This document shows, piece by piece, positions 36,968 to 45,247 of a stretch of DNA of 64,000 nt. Every line of letters starts with the position of its first letter. The first letter of the stretch is position 1. The notes below the pieces were generated by a model. It saw only the letters and a program-made list of their open reading frames with translations. It made no database searches and had not been told where the DNA came from. Origin of the DNA: Egibacter rhizosphaerae (GTDB taxonomy: Bacteria; Actinomycetota; Nitriliruptoria; Euzebyales; Egibacteraceae); NCBI RefSeq assembly GCF_004322855.1, contig NZ_CP036402.1, forward strand, positions 496,001 through 560,000. The letters run 5' to 3'. Made by a program: the position numbers and the translations under genes.

Positions 36968-38502
36968 GAAGTCTCGTCCTTCTCCTGGGTCATGAGCTCC
37001 ATCAGCCGCTCCTGGCTCGCCTCGTCGCGCGGCACCTCACCCGTGACGCGACCGGCGGAGAGCGTGTAGATGCGATCACACATCCCCAGCAGCTCCGGGA
37101 GCTCCGAGGAGATGAACAGCACGGACTTCCCGGAGCGTGCGAGACCGTTGATGATGCTGTAGATCTCCTGCTTGGCACCGACATCGATGCCGCGGGTGGG
37201 CTCGTCGAGGATGAGCATGTCCGGTCCGGTGTAGAGCCACTTGCTGAGCACGACCTTCTGCTGGTTGCCGCCTGAGAGCTGCTGGGTGGGTGTGAGTACC
37301 GTCGGCGTCTTGATCGCGAGCTCACGCCGGTAGCGCTCGGCGACCACGATCTCCTCGTTCGCGTTGACCCAGCCTCGTGTCGCGACCTGTCGAATCCCGG
37401 CGGCCGAGATGTTGCCGCGGATGTCGTCGATGAGGTTCAGCCCGTAGCGCTTGCGGTCCTCGGTGACGTAGGCGATGCCGTTCTCGATCGCCTCGCTAAC
37501 GGTCGTCGTCGGCACCTCGCGTCCGTGCATGGACACGGTGCCGGAGACCGTGCGCCCGTAGCTGCGACCGAACACGCTCATCGCCAGTTCGGTACGGCCC
37601 GCACCCATCAGCCCGGCGAGGCCCACGACCTCGCCGGCACGGACGTAGAGCTCGGCACCGTCGACGACCTTGCGCTCCGCCTGGGTGGGGTGCATGACGG
37701 TCCAGTCCCGGATGCGGAACACCTCGTCAACCGGCTCGACGTCGCGCTTGGGGAATCGGTCGCCCAGGTCCCGGCCGACCATGCCACGGATGATGCGATC
37801 CTGGGTGGCGTCCGGGGTGGACATGTCCAACGTCTCCACGGTGCGTCCGTCCCGGATGACCGTGGTGGACTCGGCGATCTCGGCGATCTCGTTGAGCTTG
37901 TGCGAGATCATGATGCACGTTATGCCCCGTGCCTGGAGCCCGCGGAGCAGGTCCAGCAGGTGTTCGGAGTCCTGCTCGTTGAGCGCCGCCGTCGGCTCGT
38001 CGAGGATGAGGAGGCGCACGTCCTTGGACAGTGCCTTGGCGATCTCGAGCAGTTGCTGCTGACCCACACCGAGGTGGGAGACCAAGGTGGTGGGTTCCTC
38101 GCGTAGCCCGACGCGCGCCATCAGCTCAGCGGCCCCAGCGTTGGTCTTGTGCCAGTCGATGAACGAGCCACGGGAGCGCTCGTTGCCCAGGAAGATGTTC
38201 TCCGCGACCGACAGCTCCGGGACCAGCGCCAGTTCCTGGTGGATGATCACGATCCCGCTGGCTTCGCTCTCGTTGATCGAGTGGAAGCTCACGGGATGGC
38301 CGTCGAAGTGGATCTCCCCCTCGTAAGTGCCGGCCGGATGCACACCAGAGAGCACCTTCATCAGGGTGGACTTGCCGGCCCCGTTCTCTCCGCAGATCGC
38401 GTGGATCTCCTCGCTACGGACGTTCAGCGACACACCGTCGAGTGCCTTGACGCCCGGGAAGCGCTTGCTGATGGAGCGCATCTGAAGGATGTCACCGCTC
38501 AC
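36964..38502 (-). CDS. mmsA: sugar ABC transporter ATP-binding protein (multiple monosaccharide type)
   Basis: The 512-residue protein consists of two fused ABC domains. The first has Walker A GENGAGKS, a signature with LGVGQQQLLEIAKAL and Walker B LLILDEPT. The second has GLMGAGRTE at the P-loop position, LSGGNQQKVVLSKWL and LILDEPTRGIDVGAK, as usual for sugar importers of the CUT2 class. It powers uptake with the permease MmsB. A remnant of an IS110-type transposase lies between this gene and the binding-protein gene upstream, so transcription from the araB promoter may be weakened or a separate promoter may exist. Confidence 0.93.
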   Translation of the reverse strand: MSGDILQMRSISKRFPGVKALDGVSLNVRSEEIHAICGENGAGKSTLMKVLSGVHPAGTYEGEIHFDGHPVSFHSINESEASGIVIIHQELALVPELSVAENIFLGNERSRGSFIDWHKTNAGAAELMARVGLREEPTTLVSHLGVGQQQLLEIAKALSKDVRLLILDEPTAALNEQDSEHLLDLLRGLQARGITCIMISHKLNEIAEIAESTTVIRDGRTVETLDMSTPDATQDRIIRGMVGRDLGDRFPKRDVEPVDEVFRIRDWTVMHPTQAERKVVDGAELYVRAGEVVGLAGLMGAGRTELAMSVFGRSYGRTVSGTVSMHGREVPTTTVSEAIENGIAYVTEDRKRYGLNLIDDIRGNISAAGIRQVATRGWVNANEEIVVAERYRRELAIKTPTVLTPTQQLSGGNQQKVVLSKWLYTGPDMLILDEPTRGIDVGAKQEIYSIINGLARSGKSVLFISSELPELLGMCDRIYTLSAGRVTGEVPRDEASQERLMELMTQEKDETS

Positions 38503-38594
38503 TGGTGCATCCCGATATCAGTGGTCACGGGACTGCTGATGCACCCCTGGTGCCTGTCGGACCACCGCCTTGGGTGCTTGACAGCCGCAGAGCC

Positions 38595-38792
38595 AGCCCC
38601 TGGGCCGCAACCATCTACGACCGCCACCGCGCCGCCGGTAAAACCCACCAACACGCCACCCGCATCCTCGCCCGCGCCTGGCTGCGTGTCCTCCGACGCT
38701 GCTGGCAAGACGGCACCTCCTACGAGCCCGCCCAGCACCGAGGCGCCCTCAAGTTGCTGGCCCCAGCCGAACAATCTCGACCAGCGGCTTGA
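38595..38792 (+). pseudogene. IS110-family transposase, C-terminal remnant
   Basis: This plus-strand frame encodes SPWAATIYDRHRAAG, then HATRILARAWLRVLRRCWQD before a stop, matching the tail of IS110-family transposases (SPWAADIYxxARARG...RILARAWxRVIWRCWQD). The catalytic DEDD and serine domains are absent. It lies in the 409-base gap between the two transporter genes and opposes their transcription. No terminal repeats were found, as expected for this family. Confidence 0.7.
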
Positions 38793-38911
38793 CACAGGGC
38801 ATGTCATGGGTGCTGCTCCTCTGCCGGTGACGTCCGGAGGTCGTTCGGGCCGTGCGGCCCGGCGAGCGAGCTTGCCCACCGAGCCGCACGGCACGTACCC
38901 GCGCGGTCGGG

Positions 38912-40054
38912 CTACTGGCCGGCTTCGACCTCGTCCGCGGTGTAGTACCCCGTCTCGACGAGCTCCTGCTCGATGTTGTGGTCGTAGATGATCGTCGAGT
39001 CGAGCAGGTAGGACGGGACCACCTTTACACCGTTGTCGTAGGTCTCGGTGTCGTTCGGCTCCGGCTCGTCACCCTCGAGGAAGGCCTGTACGGCGGTCAC
39101 ACCCTGCTCAGCCAACAGACGGGTGTCCTTGAAGATGGTTGAGTCCTGCACGCCTTGGTCGATCAACGTGACCGAGGCGATCTCGGCGTCCTGACCGGTG
39201 ATGATGGGCATGCCCTCCTCGATCGTGTCGGGGAAGCCAGCGTTCTCCAGCGCGGTGATGATCCCGCGTGAGAGCCCGTCGAACGCGGAGAGCACGCCGT
39301 CCAACTCGGTATCGTCGCTGTAGTGGGCGGTCAACAGGTCGTCCATGCGGCTCTGGGCTTCTTCCTGGCTCCAGCGCAGCGTGGCGGCCTGTTCGATGTC
39401 CATCTGGCCTGACGGCACCTCGAGGGTGCCGTCGTCGAAGTAGGGCTCGAGCGTGTCCATCGCTCCGTCCCAGAAGAAGTGAGCGTTGTTGTCGTCCAGC
39501 GAGCCAGCGAACAGCTCGACGTTTATCGGGCCCTCGGCGTCGCCTTCGTTCCCGTCCTCGTCGAGCAGGCCCAAACCGACCAGCAGCGCGGTCGCCTGCT
39601 GCACCCCGACGTTGTAGTTGTCGAAGGTGACATAGAAGTCGACGTTCTCGTTGTCACGGATCAGCCGGTCGTAGGAGACCACAGGGATGCCCTCCGCCGC
39701 GGCAGCGTCGAGCTGCCCGGACAGCGCCGTCCCGTCGATCGCCGCGATGATCAGCGCCTCCACGCCCTGCGTGATCATCTGGTCGATCTGGTCCTGCTGG
39801 GTCGGGATGTCGTCGCCGGCAAACTGCAGCTCGACCTCGTAGCCCGCCTCCTCGAGCCCTGCCTCCGTCGCAGCGCCATCGGCGATCCAGCGCTCGGAGG
39901 TCTCGGTCGGCATGGCGACACCGACCAGACCACCCTCCCCGTCGGCTCCCTCGTCGCCGTTGGCGACCTCCTCGGTTCCGCATGCCGCCAGGGCCAACGC
40001 GAGCGTCAGCGCTCCGACGAGCGTCCTGATCGTGGTGCTCATCCTCATCCTCAT
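38912..40054 (-). CDS. chvE: sugar-binding lipoprotein of the ABC importer (ChvE-like)
   Basis: The 380-residue protein begins with a lipoprotein signal (LALALAACGTEE, cysteine near residue 25) and then the periplasmic-binding fold of CUT2 sugar receptors: GVAMPTETSERWIADG, QIDQMITQGVEALIIAAIDG and PVVSYDRLI. It is rich in Asp and Glu, as is common in exported proteins of this genome. It delivers L-arabinose or another monosaccharide to MmsA/MmsB. The first ATG follows AAGGAGCTAGAG; three ATG codons occur in close succession. It lies between araD and the IS110 remnant. Confidence 0.92.
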   Translation of the reverse strand: MRMRMSTTIRTLVGALTLALALAACGTEEVANGDEGADGEGGLVGVAMPTETSERWIADGAATEAGLEEAGYEVELQFAGDDIPTQQDQIDQMITQGVEALIIAAIDGTALSGQLDAAAAEGIPVVSYDRLIRDNENVDFYVTFDNYNVGVQQATALLVGLGLLDEDGNEGDAEGPINVELFAGSLDDNNAHFFWDGAMDTLEPYFDDGTLEVPSGQMDIEQAATLRWSQEEAQSRMDDLLTAHYSDDTELDGVLSAFDGLSRGIITALENAGFPDTIEEGMPIITGQDAEIASVTLIDQGVQDSTIFKDTRLLAEQGVTAVQAFLEGDEPEPNDTETYDNGVKVVPSYLLDSTIIYDHNIEQELVETGYYTADEVEAGQ

Positions 40055-40129
40055 CTCTAGCTCCTTGGATCTCCCCTGCGCATAGATCGAGCCCGGCGGG
40101 CGCGATGGTCGTGCTGGCCCTCGTGTTGG

Positions 40130-40810
40130 TCACCGTTGTCCGTACACGTTCTGGTAGCGCTCGTAGAGGGCGTCGACGTCGTCTTGGGCGATCACACGGG
40201 GCGCTCCCAGCCCCCGTGCGAGCAACACCGAGCGCGCCGAGTCCTCACAGAGCACGGCGGCCTTCACCGCCGCTTTGGCGTCCTCACCGATCGTGAACAC
40301 GCCGTGGTTGGCCATCAGCACCGCCCGCGAACGGTGTCCGCTGAGCGTGGCGACGATCCCTTGGCCGATCGCGTCGTCACCGATCCGGGCGAACGGCCCG
40401 ACCGGGATCTCGCCGCCGAACTCGTCCGCGATGCCCGTAAGCACGCACGGGATCGGCTCACCGACCGCAGCGAACGCACAGGCGTAGTTGGAGTGGGTGT
40501 GCACGACCCCCCCGACCTCGGGCATGTGTCGGTAGACGTAGGCATGCGCCGCAGTGTCGGACGAGGGGGAGAGTTCGGACTCCTCGGCGAGCGAACCGTC
40601 GAGGTGGCACAGCACCATCGACGACGGTGTTAGCGCGTCATAATCCACGCCGCTGGCCTTGATCAGGAACAACTCGCTGTCGGGCACCCGGACCGATGCG
40701 TTGCCGGCTGTCCACACCACCAAGCGGTAGTCCACGAGCTGGCGGTGACGGTGCACGAGCTCGGAGCGCAGCTCGGCGAGCGTCACGGGGGGGACCTGGT
40801 CGGCCTTCAT
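40130..40810 (-). CDS. araD: L-ribulose-5-phosphate 4-epimerase
   Basis: The 226-residue class II aldolase-type epimerase converts L-ribulose 5-phosphate to D-xylulose 5-phosphate. It shows WTAGNASVRV, the phosphate-binding IKASGVDYD and the zinc site HTHSNYA with a third histidine in ANHGVFTIG. Length is typical (about 230). Its start overlaps the araB stop by four bases, so araB and araD are co-transcribed and coupled. Confidence 0.95.
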   Translation of the reverse strand: MKADQVPPVTLAELRSELVHRHRQLVDYRLVVWTAGNASVRVPDSELFLIKASGVDYDALTPSSMVLCHLDGSLAEESELSPSSDTAAHAYVYRHMPEVGGVVHTHSNYACAFAAVGEPIPCVLTGIADEFGGEIPVGPFARIGDDAIGQGIVATLSGHRSRAVLMANHGVFTIGEDAKAAVKAAVLCEDSARSVLLARGLGAPRVIAQDDVDALYERYQNVYGQR

Positions 40811-42531
40811 GCGTCCACCACCGCGCGACGGCGGGCCTTGAGCCGGCGCATCACATCGTTGCCGTCCTGTCCGAAGTGGTCGTGCAGCAGCTCGTACTCC
40901 GCGTAGAGCTCCTTATACGCCTCGTGCGCCGCCGCGTCCGGGGTGTACACGGCGTCGCTGCGCGACCCCATCGCGTGCGCCGCGGCGTGGATGTCGGGAT
41001 GGGCGCCGGCCGCGACCGCGGCATGCATCGCCGCGCCGAGCGCCGGCCCCTGCTCGGACCCGATCAGACTCAGCGTCTTGCCCGTGACATCCGCATAGAT
41101 CTGCATCAGCAGCGCGTTCTTGAGTAGCCCGCCGGCCACGACCAGCTCGCGCACGGCAACGCCGGAGTCCTCAAAAGCCTGGATGATGCGGCGGGTCCCG
41201 AACGCGGTGGCCTCGAGCAGCGCGCGGTAGACCTCGTGCGGGCGGGTCGCCAGCGTCGTGCCGACCACCAGCCCGGAGAGCTCGTGGTCGACCAGCACGG
41301 AGCGGTTGCCCGAGTGCCAGTCCAGCGCGACGAGCCCCGACTCACCCACCGCGAGCCCCGAGGCCTGTTCGGTCAGCAACTCGTGCACCCCGAGACCTGC
41401 GCGCTCGGCCTCCTCGGCGACGTAGGCGGGCGTGCCGTGATCGACGAACCAGGCGAAGATGTCGCCCACCCCGCTCTGTCCGGCCTCGTAGCCGTACAAG
41501 CCAGGCACGATCCCGCCCTCGACCACGCCGCACATGCCCGGAACATCGCCGGCGAGTACGTCGCTCGACATCACGTGGCACGTCGAGGTCCCCATGATGG
41601 CGACCATCTGCCCCGGTTCGACGGCTCGTGCTGCCGGCGCGGTCACGTGCGCATCGACGTTGCCGGCGCACACCGCGATCCCCTCGGGCAGGCCGGTCCA
41701 GGCGGCTGCCTCGGCCGTGAGCGAGCCGACCCGCTCGCCCAGTTCGGCGATGGGTCGCTCGATCTTGTCATGCACGAAGCCCTCGAACCCTGGGGCGAGC
41801 GCCGCCAGGAAGTCCTCGGAGGGGTACCGACCGTCCTGACGAACGGCCTTGTAGCCGGCGGTGCACGCGTTGCGCCGGTACTCCCCGGTGAGCTGCCACA
41901 CGATCCAGTCCGCAGCCTCGACGAAGTGGTCCATCACCTCGTAGAGCTCACGGTCCTCCTCGAACAGCTGCAGTCCCTTCGCGAACGCCCACTCTGAGGA
42001 GAGCTTGCCCCCGTAGCGCGCGATCCAGGGCTCGCGGCGCTCGTGCGCCAGCGTGTTGATGCGGTCCGCGTGCGGTTGGGCGGCGTGGTGCTTCCACAGC
42101 TTGATGTAGGCGTGCGGCCGATGAGTGAAGGCGTCCAGCTCGCACAGCGGGGTGCCCTCGGCGGTGGTCGGCAGGATTGTGCACGCGGTGAAGTCGGTGC
42201 CGATGCCGATGACCTGCTCGGGATCGATCCCGCTGGCGGAGACGGCCTCGGGGACGGCGTACCGGAGCACGTCAATGTAGTCGGCGGGCACCTGCAGCGC
42301 CCACTCGGGGGGAAGCGGCTCACCGCTGCTGGCCAGCGTCGCGTCAATCACCCCGTGGGGGTACTCGTGGACCGCTGAACCCAGCTCTGCGCCGTCCGAG
42401 ACGCGGACCACCACCGCTCGGCCTGAAAGGGTCCCGTAGTCGACACCGATGACGTACTGGGACGCCGCTGGCGGCGGATCCTCGCCGGCATGCTCGAACC
42501 CGTTAGCGCTAACATCGCTGGGCCGCGTCAT
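40807..42531 (-). CDS. araB: L-ribulokinase
   Basis: The 574-residue FGGY-family kinase phosphorylates L-ribulose. It has YVIGVDYGTLSGRAVVV, GTDFTACTILP, EAADWIVWQLTGEY and, in the C-terminal half, MGTSTCHVM and VVAGGLLKNALLMQIYADV. The N-terminus is about 26 residues longer than usual. The ATG at 42531 follows GGAGAG, and no start codon lies nearer the conserved VIGVDYG. A perfect 12-base palindrome at 42502-42513 falls within codons 7-10, which suits a roadblock-type repressor site just inside the gene. It is first in the arabinose locus. Confidence 0.95.
   Translation of the reverse strand: MTRPSDVSANGFEHAGEDPPPAASQYVIGVDYGTLSGRAVVVRVSDGAELGSAVHEYPHGVIDATLASSGEPLPPEWALQVPADYIDVLRYAVPEAVSASGIDPEQVIGIGTDFTACTILPTTAEGTPLCELDAFTHRPHAYIKLWKHHAAQPHADRINTLAHERREPWIARYGGKLSSEWAFAKGLQLFEEDRELYEVMDHFVEAADWIVWQLTGEYRRNACTAGYKAVRQDGRYPSEDFLAALAPGFEGFVHDKIERPIAELGERVGSLTAEAAAWTGLPEGIAVCAGNVDAHVTAPAARAVEPGQMVAIMGTSTCHVMSSDVLAGDVPGMCGVVEGGIVPGLYGYEAGQSGVGDIFAWFVDHGTPAYVAEEAERAGLGVHELLTEQASGLAVGESGLVALDWHSGNRSVLVDHELSGLVVGTTLATRPHEVYRALLEATAFGTRRIIQAFEDSGVAVRELVVAGGLLKNALLMQIYADVTGKTLSLIGSEQGPALGAAMHAAVAAGAHPDIHAAAHAMGSRSDAVYTPDAAAHEAYKELYAEYELLHDHFGQDGNDVMRRLKARRRAVVDA
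42502..42513. promoter_or_regulatory. palindrome GTTAGCGCTAAC, probable LacI-family operator
   Basis: This perfect 12-base palindrome centred on GCGC is the standard form of LacI/GalR-family sites. It lies 18 bases inside araB, within the extra N-terminal codons. The likely ligand is the repressor encoded at 34594-35655. I found no second perfect copy before chvE, lacI or araA. Confidence 0.6.
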
Positions 42532-43128
42532 AGCTCTCCGCGTTACTCGCCGAACAGGCAGCAATCCCGCCACGTGTGCTTCCAGATGCACCAGCCAACT
42601 ACGCGTCTCGGATGGTAACGCAACCTAAACGTCCGTCAAGCCCGTCTCGAACATGTGCCGTCATCCGATCCAAGCCAGCGGTCGTGGGATGGCGCAGTAC
42701 GGTCGGCCGGCTTGGTGTTCGTCGAGGTGCTCGTGGGCCCTCGTGGTGCGCGCCGCACACCGGTATGCACGGCGATCGACTGCCCCCCCAACACCCGGAC
42801 ACCGCCCCTCCCGTCTACCAGCGCCACCGCGCACCGACGACGGATAGCCGATGTCCGTTGGGCGGAGGTGGGCTGCGCAACGTCGGACGCCGCGCACCTG
42901 GGCGTTCCCGGTGCGCGAGGCGGCTGCGGAGGTGCTCGCGCCAGCTGCCGGGCACGCCACGCCTGGTCCGCGAGCTCACCGGCGCCCGCGCCTATTCGTT
43001 CCGCAACGCCACTCGCACCAGCCGCTTGCTCGATCTCGCCCGCGTCCGCATCAACCTCGGCGGCGACGAGGTCGCCTCGCCGCCGCCATCCGCGAACACC
43101 TCGCCGCCGGCGAACCCCTCGACAAGCA
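42532..43128. other. araB upstream region and unrecognised degraded coding fragment
   Basis: The first 150 bases must contain the araB promoter. From about 42950 to 43128 (plus) a protein-like frame reads TPRLVRELTGARAYSFRNAT and RTSRLLDLARVRINLGGDEV. One missing C near 43075 puts the continuation AAAIREHLAAGEPLDK in the next frame. I do not recognise this family. It joins directly to the IS256 fragment at 43129, so it is probably debris at the edge of the mobile-element island. Confidence 0.4.
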
Positions 43129-43236
43129 AAGAACCGCGGCACCGCGGACGTGTGCATCGTCGTCTGCGACGGCCTCAAAGGGCTGCCCGCAGCGATCGAG
43201 GCGACCTGGCCGCTGGCGGTCATCCAAACGTGTGTG
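43129..43236 (+). pseudogene. IS256-family transposase core fragment, left of the RIT insertion
   Basis: Thirty-six codons encode KNRGTADVCIVVCDGLKGLP, then AIEATWPLAVIQTCV, the region of mutator-type (IS256) transposases around the second catalytic aspartate. The protein breaks off at QTCV, exactly where the RIT element begins, and resumes at 46630 with VHLIRNTF. The two parts therefore come from one gene split by the insertion. Confidence 0.85.
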
Positions 43237-43238
43237 CT

Positions 43239-43268
43239 GCATTACGCCGATCTTCGGATTATGCCGAC
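43239..43268 (+). repeat. left terminal inverted repeat of the RIT element
   Basis: The 30-base sequence begins GCATTACGCCGATCTTCGG and ends ATTATGCCGAC. It matches the reverse complement of 46576-46605 except for T/C at position 13. An inverted copy of the last 11 bases occurs at 43323-43333. Confidence 0.9.
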
Positions 43269-43334
43269 CTGGTGGGGTGGTCTGATGCTGATGGCGGCGT
43301 AGCGGCGGTTCTCGCGCACGCGGGGTCGGCATAA

Positions 43335-44327
43335 TCACAGGGTGTCGAGGAACCCGAGGACCGTGTCGGGAGGTCGGTATCGGCCGGGTGTGGTGTTGGG
43401 GGGCGTTGTTCGAGCGATGGCGCGTTCTTTGAGCGCGAGGTCGGCGTGGAGGTAGATCTGGGTCGTCTCGACGTTCTCGTGGCCGAGCCAGAGCGCGATC
43501 ACCGACGTGTCGATGCCCGCGTGGAGCAGTCGCATCGCGGCGGTGTGGCGCAGCACGTGGGCGCTGACCTTCTTGTCGTGCAGCGTGTGGCAGCCGTCCT
43601 GGGCGGCGCGGGTGGTGTAGATCGCAAGGCGCCGCTCGATCGCGTCGCGAGACAGCGGAGTGCCACGTCGGGAGGGAAAGAGCGGCTGGTCGGGGTGCCC
43701 GTCGCGTTCGGCGAGCCAGCCGGTGACCACGGCGACGGTTGATGGGGTGATCGGGGTGATGCGGTCCTTGCGTCCCTTGCCGTGACAGGCAACATGCGCG
43801 CCTGTTCCTGTGTAGAGATCGCCGCATCGCAGCCCGATCAGTTCGGAGAGTCGAAGGCCGGTTTGGATCGCGAGGGTGAGTAGGGTGTGGTCGCGCCGGC
43901 CGGTCCAGGTCGTCGGGTCGGGGGCGGCGAGCAGCGCGTCGATCTCTGTGTCGGTGAGGTAGTCGATCAGGGCACGCTCGAGGCGTTTGGGTGGGATGGC
44001 CAGCACCCGTTCGATGTCGGCGGCGTGCTCGGGATGGCGCAGTGCGGCGAACCGGAACAGCGACCGGATCGCGGCCAGCCGGGCGTTGCGGGTCGAGATG
44101 CTGTTGCCACGGTCGTGTTCGAGGTGGTCGAGGAAGGCCGCGATCGTCTCGGCGTCGAGATCGCCGATGTCGAGGTGGCAGGGCTGTTTGCCGGTCCGCT
44201 CGGAGACGAAGCTGAGCAGCAGCTTGCATGCGTCGCGGTAGGCGCCGACGTTGTTGGCGCTGGCGTGGCGCTGTCGGATCAGCCGGTCGGTGAAGAACGC
44301 CTGCAGGGTCGGCGCGAGCGCGCTCAT
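43335..44327 (-). CDS. ritC: tyrosine recombinase, third of the RIT trio
   Basis: The 330-residue integrase has an N-terminal SAM-like DNA-binding domain and a C-terminal catalytic domain. The catalytic residues are visible: Arg in QTGLRLSELIGL, Lys in CHGKGRKDR, HVLRHTAAMRLL, LGHENVETTQIY with the final tyrosine. The ATG overlaps the stop of the second recombinase gene (ATGA). In RIT elements the three recombinases act together on one element; the task of each is not known. It ends within the left terminal structure. Confidence 0.9.
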   Translation of the reverse strand: MSALAPTLQAFFTDRLIRQRHASANNVGAYRDACKLLLSFVSERTGKQPCHLDIGDLDAETIAAFLDHLEHDRGNSISTRNARLAAIRSLFRFAALRHPEHAADIERVLAIPPKRLERALIDYLTDTEIDALLAAPDPTTWTGRRDHTLLTLAIQTGLRLSELIGLRCGDLYTGTGAHVACHGKGRKDRITPITPSTVAVVTGWLAERDGHPDQPLFPSRRGTPLSRDAIERRLAIYTTRAAQDGCHTLHDKKVSAHVLRHTAAMRLLHAGIDTSVIALWLGHENVETTQIYLHADLALKERAIARTTPPNTTPGRYRPPDTVLGFLDTL

Positions 44328-45247
44328 CGGCCGCCCTCCAGGTCTTCGAGACGCTGTCCGGCGAGTGCGAGCAGCTCGGGGGCGGCGGAGAGATACCAGT
44401 AGGTGTTGGCCGGGTGGACGTGGCCGAGATAGGTCGACAGCAGCGGCAGGTGGGCCTGCACGTCAGCGGCGCTGCGGTAGGCCTCGAGCATGGTGTGGAC
44501 GGCAAAGGAGTGTCGCAGGTCATGGATCCTCGGCCGGCACGAGGACGAGCGTGGTTCGAGTCCGGCGTGGTCGATGAGCTTTTGGAAGGTCCAGTGGACG
44601 TTGCAGTAGCGCAGCCTGGTCCCGGCAGTGGAGATGAACACCGCCGTCGTCTCCGGCTGGGGGAAGAGCCGGTCCCGGTAGGTCAGGTAGCGGGTCAGCG
44701 CCTGTGTCGTCGAGGCGTGCAGCGGGAGCTGGCGGTCCTTGCCGAACTTGGTCGAGCGCACCATCAGCAGCCCGGCGCGGGCATCGACGTCGCTGCGGTC
44801 GAGGCCGATGGCCTCGCCGATGCGCATACCGGTGACCACTAGCAGCCCGAGCAGGGTCTGGTAGGTGGACCGTCGCAGCGGGCCCGAGAGCGTCTGGGTG
44901 GCGGCGAGCAGCGCCGCGATGTCGTCGTTGGAGTACAGGAACGGGGTCGCACGGCGCTTTCGATAGGCCAGCAGGTCGGAGGGTGGGACCTCGGTCGTGG
45001 GGTCGATGGTGGCCAGGTAGGTCGCGAACCCGCGCACGACCGAGAGCCGATGCGCCCACCAGTTCACGCTGCCGTCGGCTGGCAGCGTCGCCCACGCCAG
45101 GGCATGGTCGACGGTGACCGTGGTGATGTCGGCGGCGTCGAGGTAGCAGACGAACTGGGCGAGCAGCTTGCCGGCCCGTTCGAGCTTGTAGCCCATCACC
45201 CGACGAACCGCGAGGTAGTCGGCCAGCGCCGCGGCCAGCGGGCTCAT
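44324..45247 (-). CDS. ritB: tyrosine recombinase, second of the RIT trio
   Basis: The 307-residue integrase starts at the ATG at 45247, which overlaps the stop of the first recombinase by four bases. Catalytic residues are Arg in TGMRIGEAIGL, Lys in STKFGKDRQLPL, HDLRHSFAVHTM, the LGH box and Tyr in NTYWYLS. It is the shortest of the three, as is usual for the middle gene. Frame and motifs are intact. Confidence 0.9.
   Translation of the reverse strand: MSPLAAALADYLAVRRVMGYKLERAGKLLAQFVCYLDAADITTVTVDHALAWATLPADGSVNWWAHRLSVVRGFATYLATIDPTTEVPPSDLLAYRKRRATPFLYSNDDIAALLAATQTLSGPLRRSTYQTLLGLLVVTGMRIGEAIGLDRSDVDARAGLLMVRSTKFGKDRQLPLHASTTQALTRYLTYRDRLFPQPETTAVFISTAGTRLRYCNVHWTFQKLIDHAGLEPRSSSCRPRIHDLRHSFAVHTMLEAYRSAADVQAHLPLLSTYLGHVHPANTYWYLSAAPELLALAGQRLEDLEGGR

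Noticed and set aside
43051-44523. Minus-strand frame of 490 codons covering ritC
   Set aside because: It is the shifted frame of the recombinase gene, with long Pro/Arg runs; ritC in the correct frame has every catalytic motif.
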